Origin: Petrosia ficiformis | Lineage: Eukaryota; Porifera; Demospongiae; Haplosclerida; Petrosiidae | DNA: 64,000 bases | Assembly (NCBI GenBank): GCA_947044365.1 | Contig: OX345639.1 | Location: 5,839,444-5,903,443, forward strand | Direction of reading: 5' to 3' | Shown: positions 42,724 to 54,877 of the stretch, one piece after another | Layout of the letters: the number at the start of each line of letters is the position of its first letter | How positions within the stretch are numbered: position 1 is the first letter of the stretch | Made by a program: the position numbers and the translations under genes | Notes under the pieces: model-generated | What the model was told of the DNA's origin: nothing | The model's input: the letters and a program-made list of their open reading frames with translations, nothing else | Database searches by the model: none

Positions 42724-44745
42724 AGGGTAACTGCAACAGAAAAAATTTTTTTTATATTTTTACAGAAAATGATAGTATTTATTACCAAAACAATGTGTAT
42801 CAAAAATTAAATGATGTATCAAATCCCAACAGGGAATAATAAGCTGCACAAAAACTGCACTTTGTAAGGTTGCAGTAGTTTAATTTTCTTATCCCACCCA
42901 CGCTTCCTGTTTAATGCAAGCGCTTCCTCATAAAGAGGAAATGGGGTGCGGTTTTACGTGACATCACAGAAGGGAGTCAATCTCGTGAAGAATGATGAAT
43001 TCGTGTGTGGCTGCAGGCTGTATTAACAAACATACTGATGGTGTGAGCTTATTTAAGTTTCCTCAGCATCCACATTTAAGAAAACAATGGGCAGATGCTG
43101 TGAAAAGAACAAGGGATAAGTGGAGTGGACCGAGTGGTCCAAGCCATTATTCAGTTTTGTGCAGCACACACTTTACTGCAGACTGCTTTGAAAAGTCTTT
43201 AGAAAGTTTGGAATAAAACAAAGACCAACACTGAAGAACGATGCTGTACCTACTATTTTTAAAAGAACAAGAGAACCTCCTTGTAGCTCAGAAGAATGCA
43301 GTTCTAACTTGCTGAGAAGTAATGAAACTGAACCAAGAAAAAAAGGACAGCATTTGAGAAAAGAAATAGACAGAAAGTGAGATGAGGCTATAATTTTGAC
43401 TTATATTAGTATTACATATATTTATTAATGTATTACTATTTTTATTAGATAATACAAGAAATGATGATCAAAAATTCTAATGATGAAAGTGAGAAGTTAG
43501 GGAGTTATGGACAAGAGAACAGTGAAGATGAGACCAACATTTTTGCTTCACATGTGAAGGTACATACAAACAGATTTGTGTAATTATTAAAAAATAGTTC
43601 ACTGTTAGAGATATCAGCATGCTATAGAAATAACTTCACAATTTACAATTCTATGGTGTTAAATAATTTTTTTGCATCTCCTTTTTGTGTTAATTTTCTG
43701 AAATGCTTAATTATTTAGTCAGTTACTTTTTATATATGATCTATTTACATAAGTTAAACAATATTCCAAACAGTGATGCTACTTGGTTTTATCATTCTTT
43801 TGTAGTGCCATGAAGTACACAGGTAGACCATAAAAGTGTTGCAACAGGAACTTCACATTCATTGATGAAGGATGTAAAGTTAAAAGATGTGGCAACTGAG
43901 ACTCTATCAGTTATTAAAGTTAGCACTGCTGTAAGCACAGAAAATGTTCAGAAAAGCAACGTTTGCTTACAAGTTCACCCTGTAGTAGTAAAATGTACAG
44001 CTAATTAATGTATGACAAAATTAATTGTAAGATTACTAAATACTTAACACGTTTACAGGTATACAGATAGTGCCATCAGTTTGTGAGATGGGGATACAGT
44101 CCAGTTTAATAACAAGGTCAGAAGAGAATATCGCAGATGAAGAATTGAGTCAAAGCAGTCATAGCACAACCAAAGCTCCTACCAGTTTTTTTTTTCATTC
44201 ATGCATACTATTATTATAAAAAAATATTAGGGTAATACATATGAAATCCAATATATACTCTCTGTTGGGGGAAATGAGTTTATGATTATATTAACTCCAC
44301 ACGACAGAACAACCACCCTGATATCTCGTCCCAACCAGCCCTGTCTTAGCACCTAAACAAAAGGTATTTTTTTGCAATAACACTATAAATAAATATACTT
44401 ATTAATTGAACAGGTAGATGTGAAGAACCATGTTCTTGATGTATGTTGCTTGCAATAATACTCGAACGATGAGGCAACTTCACGAGATTGACTCCCTTCT
44501 GTGATGTCACGTAAAAACCGCGCCCCGTTTCCTTTTTATGAGGAAGCGCTTGCATTAAACAGGAAGCGTGGGTGGGATAAGAAAATTAAACTACTGCAAC
44601 CTTACAAAGTGCAGTTTTTGTGCAGCTTATTATTCCCTGTTGGGATTTGATACATCGTTTAATTTTTGATACACATTGTTTTGGTAATAAATACTATCAT
44701 TTTCTGCAAAAATAAACCAAAAAATTTTTCTGTTGCAGTTACCCT
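42724..44745 (+). mobile_element. 2.0-kb THAP-domain DNA transposon, TTAA target duplication
   Basis: Terminal inverted repeats of about 250 bp start AGGGTAACTGCAACAGAAAA and end with the complement. TTAA flanks both sides (42720-42723 and 44746-44749). The paralogous promoter at 36,745-36,775 reads straight through one TTAA, confirming the insertion. The internal gene remnant has a THAP zinc finger. TTAA duplication plus a THAP protein fits the Kolobok superfamily, while piggyBac also uses TTAA but lacks THAP. No catalytic domain remains, so it is non-autonomous. Confidence 0.88.
42992..43378 (+). pseudogene. THAP-domain protein remnant of the transposon
   Basis: Frame 42992-43216 gives NSCVAAGC, then LFKFPQHPHLRKQW, then SVLCSTHFTADCF, that is the C2CH ligands of a THAP DNA-binding zinc finger. 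A one-base frameshift near 43,200 moves the rest (KFGIKQRPTLKNDAVPTIFK) to the next frame; AVPTIF is the conserved THAP C-terminal motif. A stop follows at 43,378. Later short frames (43,450-43,560) may be further exons. No DDE catalytic part is visible. Confidence 0.82.
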
Positions 44746-44754
44746 TTAATATAT

Positions 44755-46330
44755 TACGCGCGCTGCGCATGCGTATTCACACGTGGAATGAAACCCGTCA
44801 CAAAATACAACTAAGCAAACTTCTTTCTAACAGCAATTATTGGAGTGAAGGAGCATTTCACAGTGATGTCGATCATCGTCATGCTAAACAAATTTTGCAT
44901 TCAGGATTGCGATACCTTAGAGAGGATATCGACACACTTAAGATTAATTTGAAAAACAGAGGAATAACACTTGATGTTGATTCACTAGTGAGTAATGTGT
45001 ATTAGTATATCTATGAGTGAGGTCACAGTGGCACACTTTGTGTTTGTAATGTAAGGTGGGGCAACTCCGTTAGAGAGTAATTTATAAAATTCAAGATTTC
45101 TCTGGCACTGTTACATTCTAATTACAAAATATTTATTACCACAATGACTAACAGTAGGTAATAGTCTTTTATTGTTTCAGGCAGTAAAACCTGAAGTATT
45201 TTAGTACTTTGGTAATTGCCCTGTAATAAATTGGTAATAGAATTGCCTTACCTTATCTTGTATACGAATGAGTGATTAGTATTTCAGTTGGATTACTGCA
45301 ATAGTATGATTCTCTAAATTGTTAGAAAAGGGAGAGTAATCTTCCATAGTAATAATTTTAGTTTCCCAGTGTAAATAGGAAGTATAATGATTATTCATAC
45401 ACAGGTATCTATACATAAAGAATACAACCTTCTCATTTATAGAATTGATCTGATGAGGAGAAAACGCAATGAAAATTCACGAAAAACAGCTAGTACATCA
45501 AAGGTAAAGATAAACTAATGAATATTGAAATACTTTGTGTAGATTTTGCAATCTATACTATTCAGTTGGTTATATCACCTTCTCTTATTTCTTTAAAAAA
45601 ATATTAATGTCACAAGGATTCTAACGAGGGGCTGAGCCTAATAAAATCTGGACAAAAATTGAAAGAAATGCTCTCAAAACTAGGAGTAAGTTAATTTCTA
45701 AAGAGATGCAACAATAAAGCAATTAGTCATGTATTCTGTCATTTTCCCTATTATTAGATGCACATATTGTTTTGTGTCTTTTATTATAGTTAGAACTAAT
45801 AGAAAAGGAAAAACTATTAGTTGAGAGTGTTGTTCATCTACCAAATCATACACATCCTGATGTGGTAAGTATTTCCCATTTTGTGTACATGTAAAACCTT
45901 GTAAAGACCATTGTTAGACAAAGCGATCATAGGGATACTTTTTATCCATATATTACATGTATCTTGTTGATGATATCTTTGGATCAGAAATGGTTTTAAC
46001 GTTTGAAATCCAGTGATTATTAAAGGTTGACTAAGTTCACATCCATTTTTTTAATTTAGCCAATTGGAAGTATAGAAAATGCTAAAGTTGTATATACTCA
46101 CAATACAAAGCCAGGTTTGTATAGATAACATGTATATTTAAATAATAAATTTGGAAATGTTAAAAAATTTCTGTACTCTTATCCATAAAATATAATATCC
46201 TTCATATAAATACATGTCATGTAATATAATATGGTCCACGAAAATTAGAGTCGAAATGTTTTTCTTGCAATTTTATTTGCCATCCCATCTATAGTGCACT
46301 ACTTTATCTACACATGTACTTCTCATTAAC
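44755..46330 (+). pseudogene. Partial SARS2 copy, exons 1-5 only
   Basis: Plus-strand copy of SARS2 with exon 1 to donor at about 44,990, exon 2 45405-45503, exon 3 45617-45685, exon 4 45790-45864 and exon 5 46060-46114. Lengths equal the real exons and splice sites are intact. The usual ATG leads to a stop after eight codons (MKPVTKYN); only upstream non-ATG or later starts stay in frame with [10 protein letters not shown]. The match to SARS2 ends exactly before exon 6 (cttctcatta). If expressed it would give only the tRNA-binding arm. NRF1-like and CACGTG boxes are kept at 44764-44785. Confidence 0.85.
44764..44785. promoter_or_regulatory. NRF1-like and CACGTG boxes, third copy
   Basis: tgcgcatgcg at 44764-44773 and CACGTG at 44780-44785, immediately right of the transposon end. 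Same spacing as at BIRC6 and SARS2. Confidence 0.65.
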
Positions 46331-46940
46331 CTGTAAGATTAATCACAGCAATTTACATCACTAAGTAATTAGTTAATGAGCTAAATCATTCAATCATTCA
46401 ATCATTGGTTCATTAACTAATAGCATGGGAAGATATTTGTGCCTTGAAACTCCATATAGAAGCAAAATGTTCATAACTAATCATATACTTGTATACAGCA
46501 GCTAGTCCAGTGTGCTGTAAACAAATAAGGAGAGTGTGCTGTCACATTTACTAACAGATAGAACACACAAGGTAAACATAATAATTGCGCATGATACTTT
46601 TTTAACAGATAAAATTGGTTAAACAACAAATCAATTTTTATAGTGCATCAATTTATTTTTATGACAAATTCGACATTAAAGTTTAACGTAAATACACCCT
46701 ATTATTAGTAGTAGTACTGTACTGCCTTATTGTTTTTGATTTAAAACATTTTTTTCATAATCACCACTGCATTGCATACAAAGTAAAAAGACTAAAAACC
46801 TTACTGAAAGAATACTACATCTACCAGACAGTAATGAAATGGAACTACAAGGTATCACAATTAACAAATGAAACTACAAAAAATAACAATAAAAATAAAA
46901 CAAATGGCCTATAAAAAATGCGATGAGTAGAATTGTCTCT
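46331..46940. other. 3' flank of secreted-family gene 4 and unique sequence
   Basis: A small hairpin ttagttaatga...tcattaactaa at 46,370-46,423. From about 46,630 the sequence matches the 3' flank of family genes (52,560-52,850, inverted unit), including 'ctgccttattgtttttgatt'. Confidence 0.5.
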
Positions 46941-46943
46941 TGA

Positions 46944-47661
46944 TTATGGTGGGCAACCTGGTGCATTGAGCTGTACAGCGACACAAGATGTTGCACCAAA
47001 TATATCAATCACTAGATTAATGGGAACACCAGTGCTTGAAGTACCAACAGGGATTGTGATAGGAATGGAAGTTGCAAAGATTGATGGTGTACATGGTGGA
47101 GCCGCAAACACTGTATCACATACTGAACCACCTAGGTGGTAGGATCAAAAAGAGAATTTATGTAAGAGGATTTAAATATTGAAGAAAATTTAAGTAACGA
47201 AGTATTACCTGGATTTACACACACATCAACATCTGCTTGAATTGTACCAACTGGAGCTTGAACAGTCACTGCTGTGCATCTACCATCTCCATAATAATCA
47301 CAGTTGATTGCAATGTTAGCGGAATTTGGAAAGATAGCAAACAACCAACCCAATGATGCCTGCAGAATGTTATTGACAAGTTCTCCTTCAGAACCACACC
47401 TTTCAATTGAAATATCCTGAGTAGTGGCAAGCTCATTACTTTGAACACGTGGATGATCAAATTGTTCTTGTTGAACACGTGGATGATTGAATTGTTCCTC
47501 TTGTTGAACACGTGCATGATCGAATTGTTGAGCATGTGGATGATCGAATTGTTCAACACGTGGATGATTGAATTGTCCAGCAATTGGATTAAACCTAGGA
47601 AAGGCTTCGGCTGTAGTAACAGAACACCAAGAGCTACAATGACAGCAACAGTGAACTCCAT
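46944..47661 (-). pseudogene. Secreted FDHPR-repeat protein gene 4, frameshifted in the signal peptide
   Basis: Exon 1 47209-47661, exon 2 46944-47131. Compared with gene 2, ten bases are missing after CTACAGCC, which removes codons at the end of the signal peptide and shifts the frame. The annotated frame then reads the repeats as NSIIHVLN. In the original frame the rest is intact: five octapeptides ([19 protein letters not shown] types), then CGSEGELVNNIL, INCDYYGDGRCTAVTVQAP and the exon 2 tail ending APGCPP. The exon 2 acceptor is altered (ccacctag for tcctacag) but still usable. Confidence 0.78.
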
Positions 47662-47699
47662 GTTTCGTTGTAGAATTGCTTAAATGTTGTGATTGAGTT

Positions 47700-49550
47700 T
47701 GGAAGGAATTGAAGTCTTCTTGGGTTGGCTGTATGATAATGCCTTTTTCAGTGCTTCTTTTTATACAAATGTAATGAATCCATATTCATAGAATTCACTG
47801 TAGTTGTAATACAGTAGTAATATTGTATCTGCATGATACATTTAACAGCATGCAATGTAAAGTATTAATGACTTCATGCCAAATATAGCTATTACTGATT
47901 GTTAGAGAATTCCCGGAATTATAATTATAACTTGTTATAATGTTAAATTACTTAGAATCTTAAGCTGTCACATGATATAATCAACTAAACACGATATATA
48001 GAGAAAAGCATCCTTATGACTGCTTTGCATTCAGTAATCATGGCTGACTTGATTATGCCCGAAACACATCAGCCTATTATAGTTATAATTTTGATTATCT
48101 ACTCTTTTTACCTTTTAAAGGACCTTGTAGAACTTTAGGAATATATTTCAGGTAGAATAGCTAGCTAATAGTTCCAGTTTCAACGTAAGCTAGAAGCAGC
48201 TTTCTTTCTGCTGGTCTAGTCTGTAGAGCTCGAGTGCACATTCTATTATGCGCCATGCCCATTAATTGGTATCAAGTTTTTGTAAGATGCGAGATTATGT
48301 GACAGAGGTCTTATGAATGGAAAATGCTAGTGAAAAAAGACTTCCATAGGATTGTAGAACTTCATGACTTACACTAACAGAGTAAGGTTCCAGTCTCTGT
48401 CTGCACAACATCTTCAGAAAAATATAACCTTGTGGCACTAGTTGCTTCTGTAACTCTTCACTGCTACTTGGTATGGTATTGAAATTTTAAAGCAAGCATG
48501 TATCATTGATATAATGTTGTGTTTATAATATAAAATAAAAATAATGATGTGAAAATAAGAAAAGTAAAACTATGAATATCATTAACACCACCTCCTTAAG
48601 CACTGCAAAAGTTAAATCGTTAAAATCAATTTTATTGATAGTGCAGTTGCATGTAATGACATGAATTTCAATTTGTCATAGAGGCTACACGAATGATGCT
48701 AACTATTACATAATGTGCACCAAGTATTGAAATGATTTATGTGTTTACATGAAAATTAATATGAGCATAGACAGCACCTTAAAAATTATAGCGCTTCAAC
48801 TATAATTTGTCCAAAGTATCTATGGTATAAGATGTATATATCCTGAACAACCAACTAATTGCAAATTCTTGCAACTATACTAACTACTAAATTAGTTATT
48901 TTAACTATTTCGTTTTTGCAGAGAGGGCAGCAGACACAGGAGTATATTTCAATAATAGACTTGTATGCAGTCAATAATTCATTTGTAGCCTTCATATCAT
49001 TTATTATGTATGTGATAGCTCCATTACCATAGTTATATTGTCTGCCACTAAGCTAGGAAACTGGGAAGTTATGAAATAATCTATATTATTAAACAATAAC
49101 ACATAGCAACAACATGTAACAGACTATACCCATTATAACCTACATAAGATTATCTATAGTATATAATTATAATTGCATTGAGCCATAAACATTCATTCTG
49201 TAGATCTTCAGTTTTAGTTTTCTAATTAAATGAATATAATGATATCAAGGATTGTCATAATTAACATTTTCCAAAATTTTTGTAATTAGGTTAGTTCTAT
49301 AATTGATAAGTTATGTAGGTCGACAATCTGATATGAACTATATAAGATTTCAATATGATTTCATTATAGCATAAAATATCAAACATACAGTTATGAGTTA
49401 TGCATGAATTGTAAATGTTTAATGACTTCGTGCCAAATGTAGCCATTAACAATAATTTTTGAAATTCTGAGAATCATATCCTTATATTATTTTATATTTC
49501 TCTAATAGGTTGTGTATACATTCAATAATTCATTTATAGCCTTCATATCA
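47700..49550. other. Upstream and flanking sequence of secreted-family unit 4
   Basis: 47,700-47,990 matches the family promoter in inverted orientation (ttatacaaatgtaatgaatc; taagctgtcacatga). 48,000-48,290 is an inverted copy of the dispersed repeat at 25,140. 48,950-49,500 matches other family flanks (gttatattgtctgccactaa). No further gene. Confidence 0.5.
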
Positions 49551-49554
49551 TTTA

Positions 49555-49882
49555 AAGAATAATAAAAAAATGTTTTAAAAAATGAAAGGGTATGTAGGGA
49601 TATATATCAAACTGAAAAAGCACGTGAACAAGATTGGGATGGTGCCTTGGTTTGGCAACAAAATGAAATACCACTTCCACGTAACAACCGTACATAAGTA
49701 TCTTTTCTCTGTGTTTTGCCTTTACTCCAGCTATAAATACTTATGTGTTTAATGTGGAAGTGGTATTTAATTTTGTTGCCAAACCAAGGCACCATCTAAA
49801 TCTTGTTTATGTGCTTTTTCAGTTTTAATATATATCCCTACATACTCTTTCATTTTTCTAAATGTTTTTTTTTATTATTCTT
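49555..49882. mobile_element. Fold-back element, arms about 130 bp
   Basis: Left arm (aagaataataaaa to cacttccacgt) and right arm are inverted complements with about 90% identity, e.g. 'ggtgccttggtttggcaaca' and its complement, separated by about 60 bp. No coding content. A classic palindromic fold-back or MITE. Confidence 0.85.
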
Positions 49883-50063
49883 GTTTCGATTCTATTTTTA
49901 AATGACTTGGTATAATAATTTGTTAGTAAATTATTGATCAAATAAGTGATGACTATTCTGTTTCATTTACAGCATTGATATTTTCTGCAGCAATGGTGTC
50001 TAGAAGGAGACAGTACACAAAATGTACTGCAATATTATTATTAAAATTAATAATTACCTTATG

Positions 50064-50716
50064 CAATGAATGCACTTGCAGTGCAGAACCCTCGCCACAA
50101 GTGTGATTAGGAAAAAATAACAATAATTACTGACAAGAAAATAATTGCAGACAATACTGACTTGACTGTAGTAATAATAATTATGATACTGAGATTATAT
50201 TATATATGTGTATGTATTTGTGTGTGTGTTATATACAACTTACACTCCATACCAGTCCTACATAATTCCTAGTATAGAAACTCAGCGTTAATTAAAATCA
50301 AATAGACAACAATCACGTGCATGAAATTAAATAGGTGGAGCTAGAATATGACCGTACGTCATGGCAGAAAGCTTAGAGCCAGCTTGATGTTGTAGCAACC
50401 ACTAATTCAATTGTACTTGATTTCGAGCTGTGATTCAACAGTGATAGCCTTCAAACAAGATAAGATGTGTTTTCATGTACTTTACCAAATGTCTTCAGAA
50501 AGTGATGAAATGGCAATCATGAGTTGTAAAAATTGTCATAACTTTATAACCAAAAGGTGTGTGAAAAGGCCTGTCTTTTATTTTGATCCTTGTATAATTT
50601 CACATCTTATGGTAGCTCAAACAAAGTCCCAATGTTGTTAGTTGTCCAGAAATTTGTTCATACACAGACAGACCGAACACCTAACCTTCTGCTCTCCCTA
50701 CGTGGTTGAGGGTTAA
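50064..50716. mobile_element. Probable second copy of the AACCCTCG-ended element
   Basis: Left end aatgaatgcacttgcagtgc then agaaccctcgcc and right end ctccctacgtggttgagggttaa mirror those of 32,104-32,660, while the interior differs. No coding content beyond shadow frames. Confidence 0.5.
50310..50410. repeat. 100-bp direct repeat (partner 51,780-51,890)
   Basis: 'gcatgaaattaaataggtgg', 'gcagaaagctt', 'agagccagcttgatg' and 'ttcaattgtact' recur in the same order 1.47 kb downstream with about 85-90% identity. Confidence 0.75.
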
Positions 50717-51030
50717 TTAATTATAGTTATTAAATATAATTTATATAATAATTATAGTATTATATATATCATATCTAGTACACTGATGATATCAGTAATA
50801 TAATTAATCAAGTTCATAAAAAATAATTATTTACAATGAATTAGTGGCATAATTATGATAAACATAATAATTATAATTATAGTAATTGAAAATTTCATGT
50901 CTGACTGTGATCAACAAGCAAAGTTCAGTATCATCCGGGTTTACAAATTTTGCTTACATATTCTATTTGTGGAAGTGTTGCTGTAATCTTAGTGTGTATT
51001 CTACATATACTGGCTATATGAATATGTATA

Positions 51031-51493
51031 CAGTGAAACCTCCGTTAGCGAACACCTCTCAATAGCGGACACCTCTAAGACGGACACTTTCTTGCAGTCC
51101 CAAACACACTTCCATAGTCGCCCATAGATTGGAACCCTCTGAAATACGGACACCTCGCTATACTGTATAACGAACACATATCACGCCCCCATTGATATTA
51201 TAACATACGAAAACCACTCTATATTGCAGACAGTGTAATTAATTTTTTCAAAATTATTATCAATAATATTTATAATATTTATATTATTATTAATTACACT
51301 ATCTTAACTGTATCCAATCTTGAAGTCTAACAATCAGTGCTTTTAGTCTATCGACATAAACTTTTGGAACATTTCGGAAACACAGATAATATAAATACTG
51401 CTCTGCAGAAGAGTTTGCCACAGGCAACAATAATGTAACTGCAGCTATGTGAAACCTCTATAATGCGGTGTCCGCATTATAGAGGTTTCACTG
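51031..51493. mobile_element. Pogo/Tigger-like MITE
   Basis: Starts CAGTGAAACCTC and ends GAGGTTTCACTG, flanked by TA on both sides. The CAGTGAAACC terminus and TA duplication are typical of pogo/Tigger-derived MITEs. The right end also holds a perfect hairpin around gcggtgtccgc (51,450-51,492). Confidence 0.85.
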
Positions 51494-52141
51494 TAATACA
51501 TTATACACCATCTGACCATATCCATCTTAAAATTAATGAGTGCGGTTTATTACAAATGGCATCCTATTATAAGTAGGTTGCTGTGGTGGCTGAAAGTATT
51601 CGTTGTCTAGGTCAAGAAACAAAACAGTATGAAGTTTGTTCCCCTGAATTTAGCTTAAAATTTGTATTTGTGCTAAAAACTACTTTAATAGCTCCAGAAA
51701 TGTAGAAATCCATTTTTATGAATAATAATAATAATAATAATAATATGAAGTTTTTGCCAGTTTTGCTACTGTGCCTTAATGACATGCATGAAATTAAATA
51801 GGTCGAGCTAGAATGTGACCATACATTATAGCAGAAAGCTTTAGAGCCAGCTTGATGTAGCAACCACTATTAGTTCAATTGTACTAGGGTCTGGGATGTG
51901 CCCCAGGAAGTTTTTAAAATTCAGGCCCTCCGAGGTTGCTGGTGGATCATGAGACCCCAGAAGGCTTGTAGCTAAAATTTTGTTACATGTTCAAATTAAT
52001 TTTGTCTGAAATCTATAGGATGGATATTCCCCCTTCTCTCTGCTTTATGAAACCCTGGTTACATATATACTCATTCAATAATTTGTTTGTAGGCTTTATT
52101 ATGTGTGTGATTACTCCATTACCGTAGTTGCTTTGTCTGCC

Positions 52142-54345
52142 ACTAAACCGGGAAGTTATGAACTAATCTATATTATTGAACTGTAACACATAGCAACAAT
52201 ATGTTACAGACTATATGCCTAAGATTATCTATAGTATATAATTATAATTATATTTAGACAAAAACAGTCATTCCATAGATCTTCAGTTGTAGTTTTCTAG
52301 ATCATAATGATATCAAGAATTGTCATAACTAACATTTTCCAAGAATGTTTGTAATTAATTTTTAGTTCTAGGCACTTAAGTAAGTATGCGATTCTGAAAA
52401 TATTATACTATATACATGACATGTAATAACCAACTACTAAATGTAAATGTTAATAAATTGCAAGTGATATTCGCTGTATTAAATAATCCGGAATGATTAC
52501 TAGATATTGTAATTAACAATTTGATACCATTTCAGTATCATTTGAATTTGCTCACTTTTAAATACCCTATCAATTGATTTTTATGACTAATTCAATATCA
52601 TGTAAAAACATCCTATTATTATTACTAGTACTGCCTTATTGTTTTTGATTTAAAAATTTTTTTTTCAAGTCACCATTGCATTGAATACAAAGTAAAAACT
52701 AAAAACCTTACTGAAAGACTACTACATCTAACAGATAGTAATGAAATGGAACTACAGGGTATCACATTTAAGAAATGAAACTACAGAAAAATAACGATAA
52801 AAAATAAAAAGCAAATGGCCTATAACAAATGCAATGAGTAGAATTGTCTCTTGATTATGTGCAAGCTGGTGCATTGAGTTGTACAGCGACACAAGATGTT
52901 GGATCGAATATATTAATCATTAGATTAATAGGAAGACCAGCGCCTGAAGTACCAACAGGGATTGTGATAGGAATTGGAATTGCACCGGTTGGTGTGCATG
53001 ATGGAGCCGCAAACACTTGAACACATACTGAACCATCTGTAGGATCAAAAAGAGGATTTATGTAAGAGGAATATATTTAGAGAATTTAAATAATGAAGTA
53101 TTACCTGAATTTACACACACATCAACATCTGCTTGAGTTGTACCAACTGGAGCTTCAACAGTCACTGCTGTGCAGCTACCATCTCCTCTAACATCACAGT
53201 CGATATTAATTCGAACAGAATTTGGAAAGAGAAAAAACACAATACCCAATGATGCCTGCAGAATGTTATTGACAAGGTCTCCATCAGGACCACAATTTAC
53301 AATTGAAATTTCCTGGGTAGTGGCAAGCTCAGTACTTTGAACACGTTGATGATCAAATTGTTCAACACGTGGATGATCGAATTGTTGAGCACGTAGATGA
53401 TCAATTTGTTGAGCACGTGGATGATCGAATTGTCCAGCAATTGGCTTAAACCTAGGAAAGGCTTCCAGAGCTGTTGGCTGTAGTAACAGAACACCAAGAG
53501 CTACAATGACAGCAACAGTGAACTCCATGTTTCGTTGTAGAATTGCTTAATGTTGTGATTGAGTTTGGAAGGAATTGAAGTCTTCTTGGGTTGACTGTAT
53601 AATGATGCCTTTTTCAATGCCTGTTTTTATACAAATGTAATGAATCCATATGAAGCTTAGTTGTAATACAGTAGTAATATAATTATATCTGCATGATACA
53701 TTTAATAGCATGAGTAATGACTTCATACCAGATATAGCTATATTACTGGTTGTTAGAGAATTCTCAGAACTATAATTATAACTTAATGTTTGAATTACTT
53801 AGAATCTTAAGCTGTCACATGACATGTGATATAATCAACCACTAAATGTAAATATTACAATTAATTAACTTATCACATACTATGTGCTTATGTTAAAGTA
53901 TTTACTATTAAAGTTAATGAATCCATGATATTAATCATAGAATTAATTTTTGTGCTATAGTTGCAATGGCTTTGTACCAAATATAGCTATATTGTAGTAC
54001 TGGTGGTTAAAAGAAGTATGTAAAATTTGATTACGAACTTCTTAGAATCTTAGGCTGTCACATGACATGTGATATAATCGAATATATTACAACTGCATGT
54101 AATTAACATATTCATTTACAATGTGTTTCTTATCATTAGTTCTGAGAATGTGTTCATGCAGTGTTAAGAAATCATAATTGATATAATTATTTACAAGCTA
54201 AACTTGATTGAAAATAAGACTATAAAAAATTAAAATTTCTCTTATTAGATTACATTGTGAATTAATGATTTGTTTACTTGTTGATCTGTGTTGTGTCAAT
54301 AATTCAATATTTTTATCCACTAATATTAACTCCAGTATTGTTAGC
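52142..54345. repeat. Segmental duplication unit C (tandem partner 57,070-59,320)
   Basis: Starts cactaaaccgggaagttatg and ends attgttagctaga. The second copy carries the same sequence with few changes, including a full family gene each time. The second copy's left edge joins abruptly to 'acagggtatc' of the inverted unit B, and its right edge joins a TA run. Confidence 0.92.
52855..53528 (-). CDS. Secreted FDHPR-repeat protein gene 5, intact
   Basis: Exon 1 53105-53528, exon 2 52855-53036; 201 residues. Identical design to gene 2 (31,123), but with four octapeptides instead of six, an exact loss of 48 bp (two repeat units). Signal peptide [20 protein letters not shown]. The tail keeps all eight cysteines and ends APACT. 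TATA box at 53624-53631 and twin palindromes further upstream (53816 and about 54060). Confidence 0.85.
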
Positions 54346-54632
54346 TAGAAGAACTATTAGTTGTATTTGCTTTCTTGATGTTGCTAATCATAGTGGTTTA
54401 TTACTTGTGTCCCCCCAAAATGACATAACTTCCTCTCTATACGTACATAAAAAGTGTATTATATAATTATAATATGTATGAACATAAGACCTCTTGTGAA
54501 ACAATCATTTATAAAGTACCAGAGGGAATGTATATTAATTAAATCATATATAATAATTATATAAAATGACATTATGCAAGTTCAATAAATTATATGAAAG
54601 TAGTTAAAGAAAAGCACTGAAGCGCACGAGTC

Positions 54633-54877
54633 TCATTTTGAAAACATGGAAGAATTGTTGATGTTTGGGAATGAATTGAAACTATGGTAATTGTTTTCTT
54701 CATCTGGTCCATTGAGCTGTACAGCAACACAAGATGTTGCACCGAATATATCAATCACTAGATTAATGGGAACACCAGTGCCTGAAGTACCAACTGGGAT
54801 TGTGATAGAAACTGCAGTTGCAAAGATTGATGGTGTACATGGTGGAGCCGCAAACGCTATAACATATACTGAATCAT
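54633..54877 (-). pseudogene. Secreted-family exon 2-only copy (inverted)
   Basis: Inverted duplicate of 29,784-30,078. Exon 2 is open from a normal acceptor, but it stops at a TGA (TGG in the other copy) just after NSSMFSK. There is no exon 1 upstream. Confidence 0.65.
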
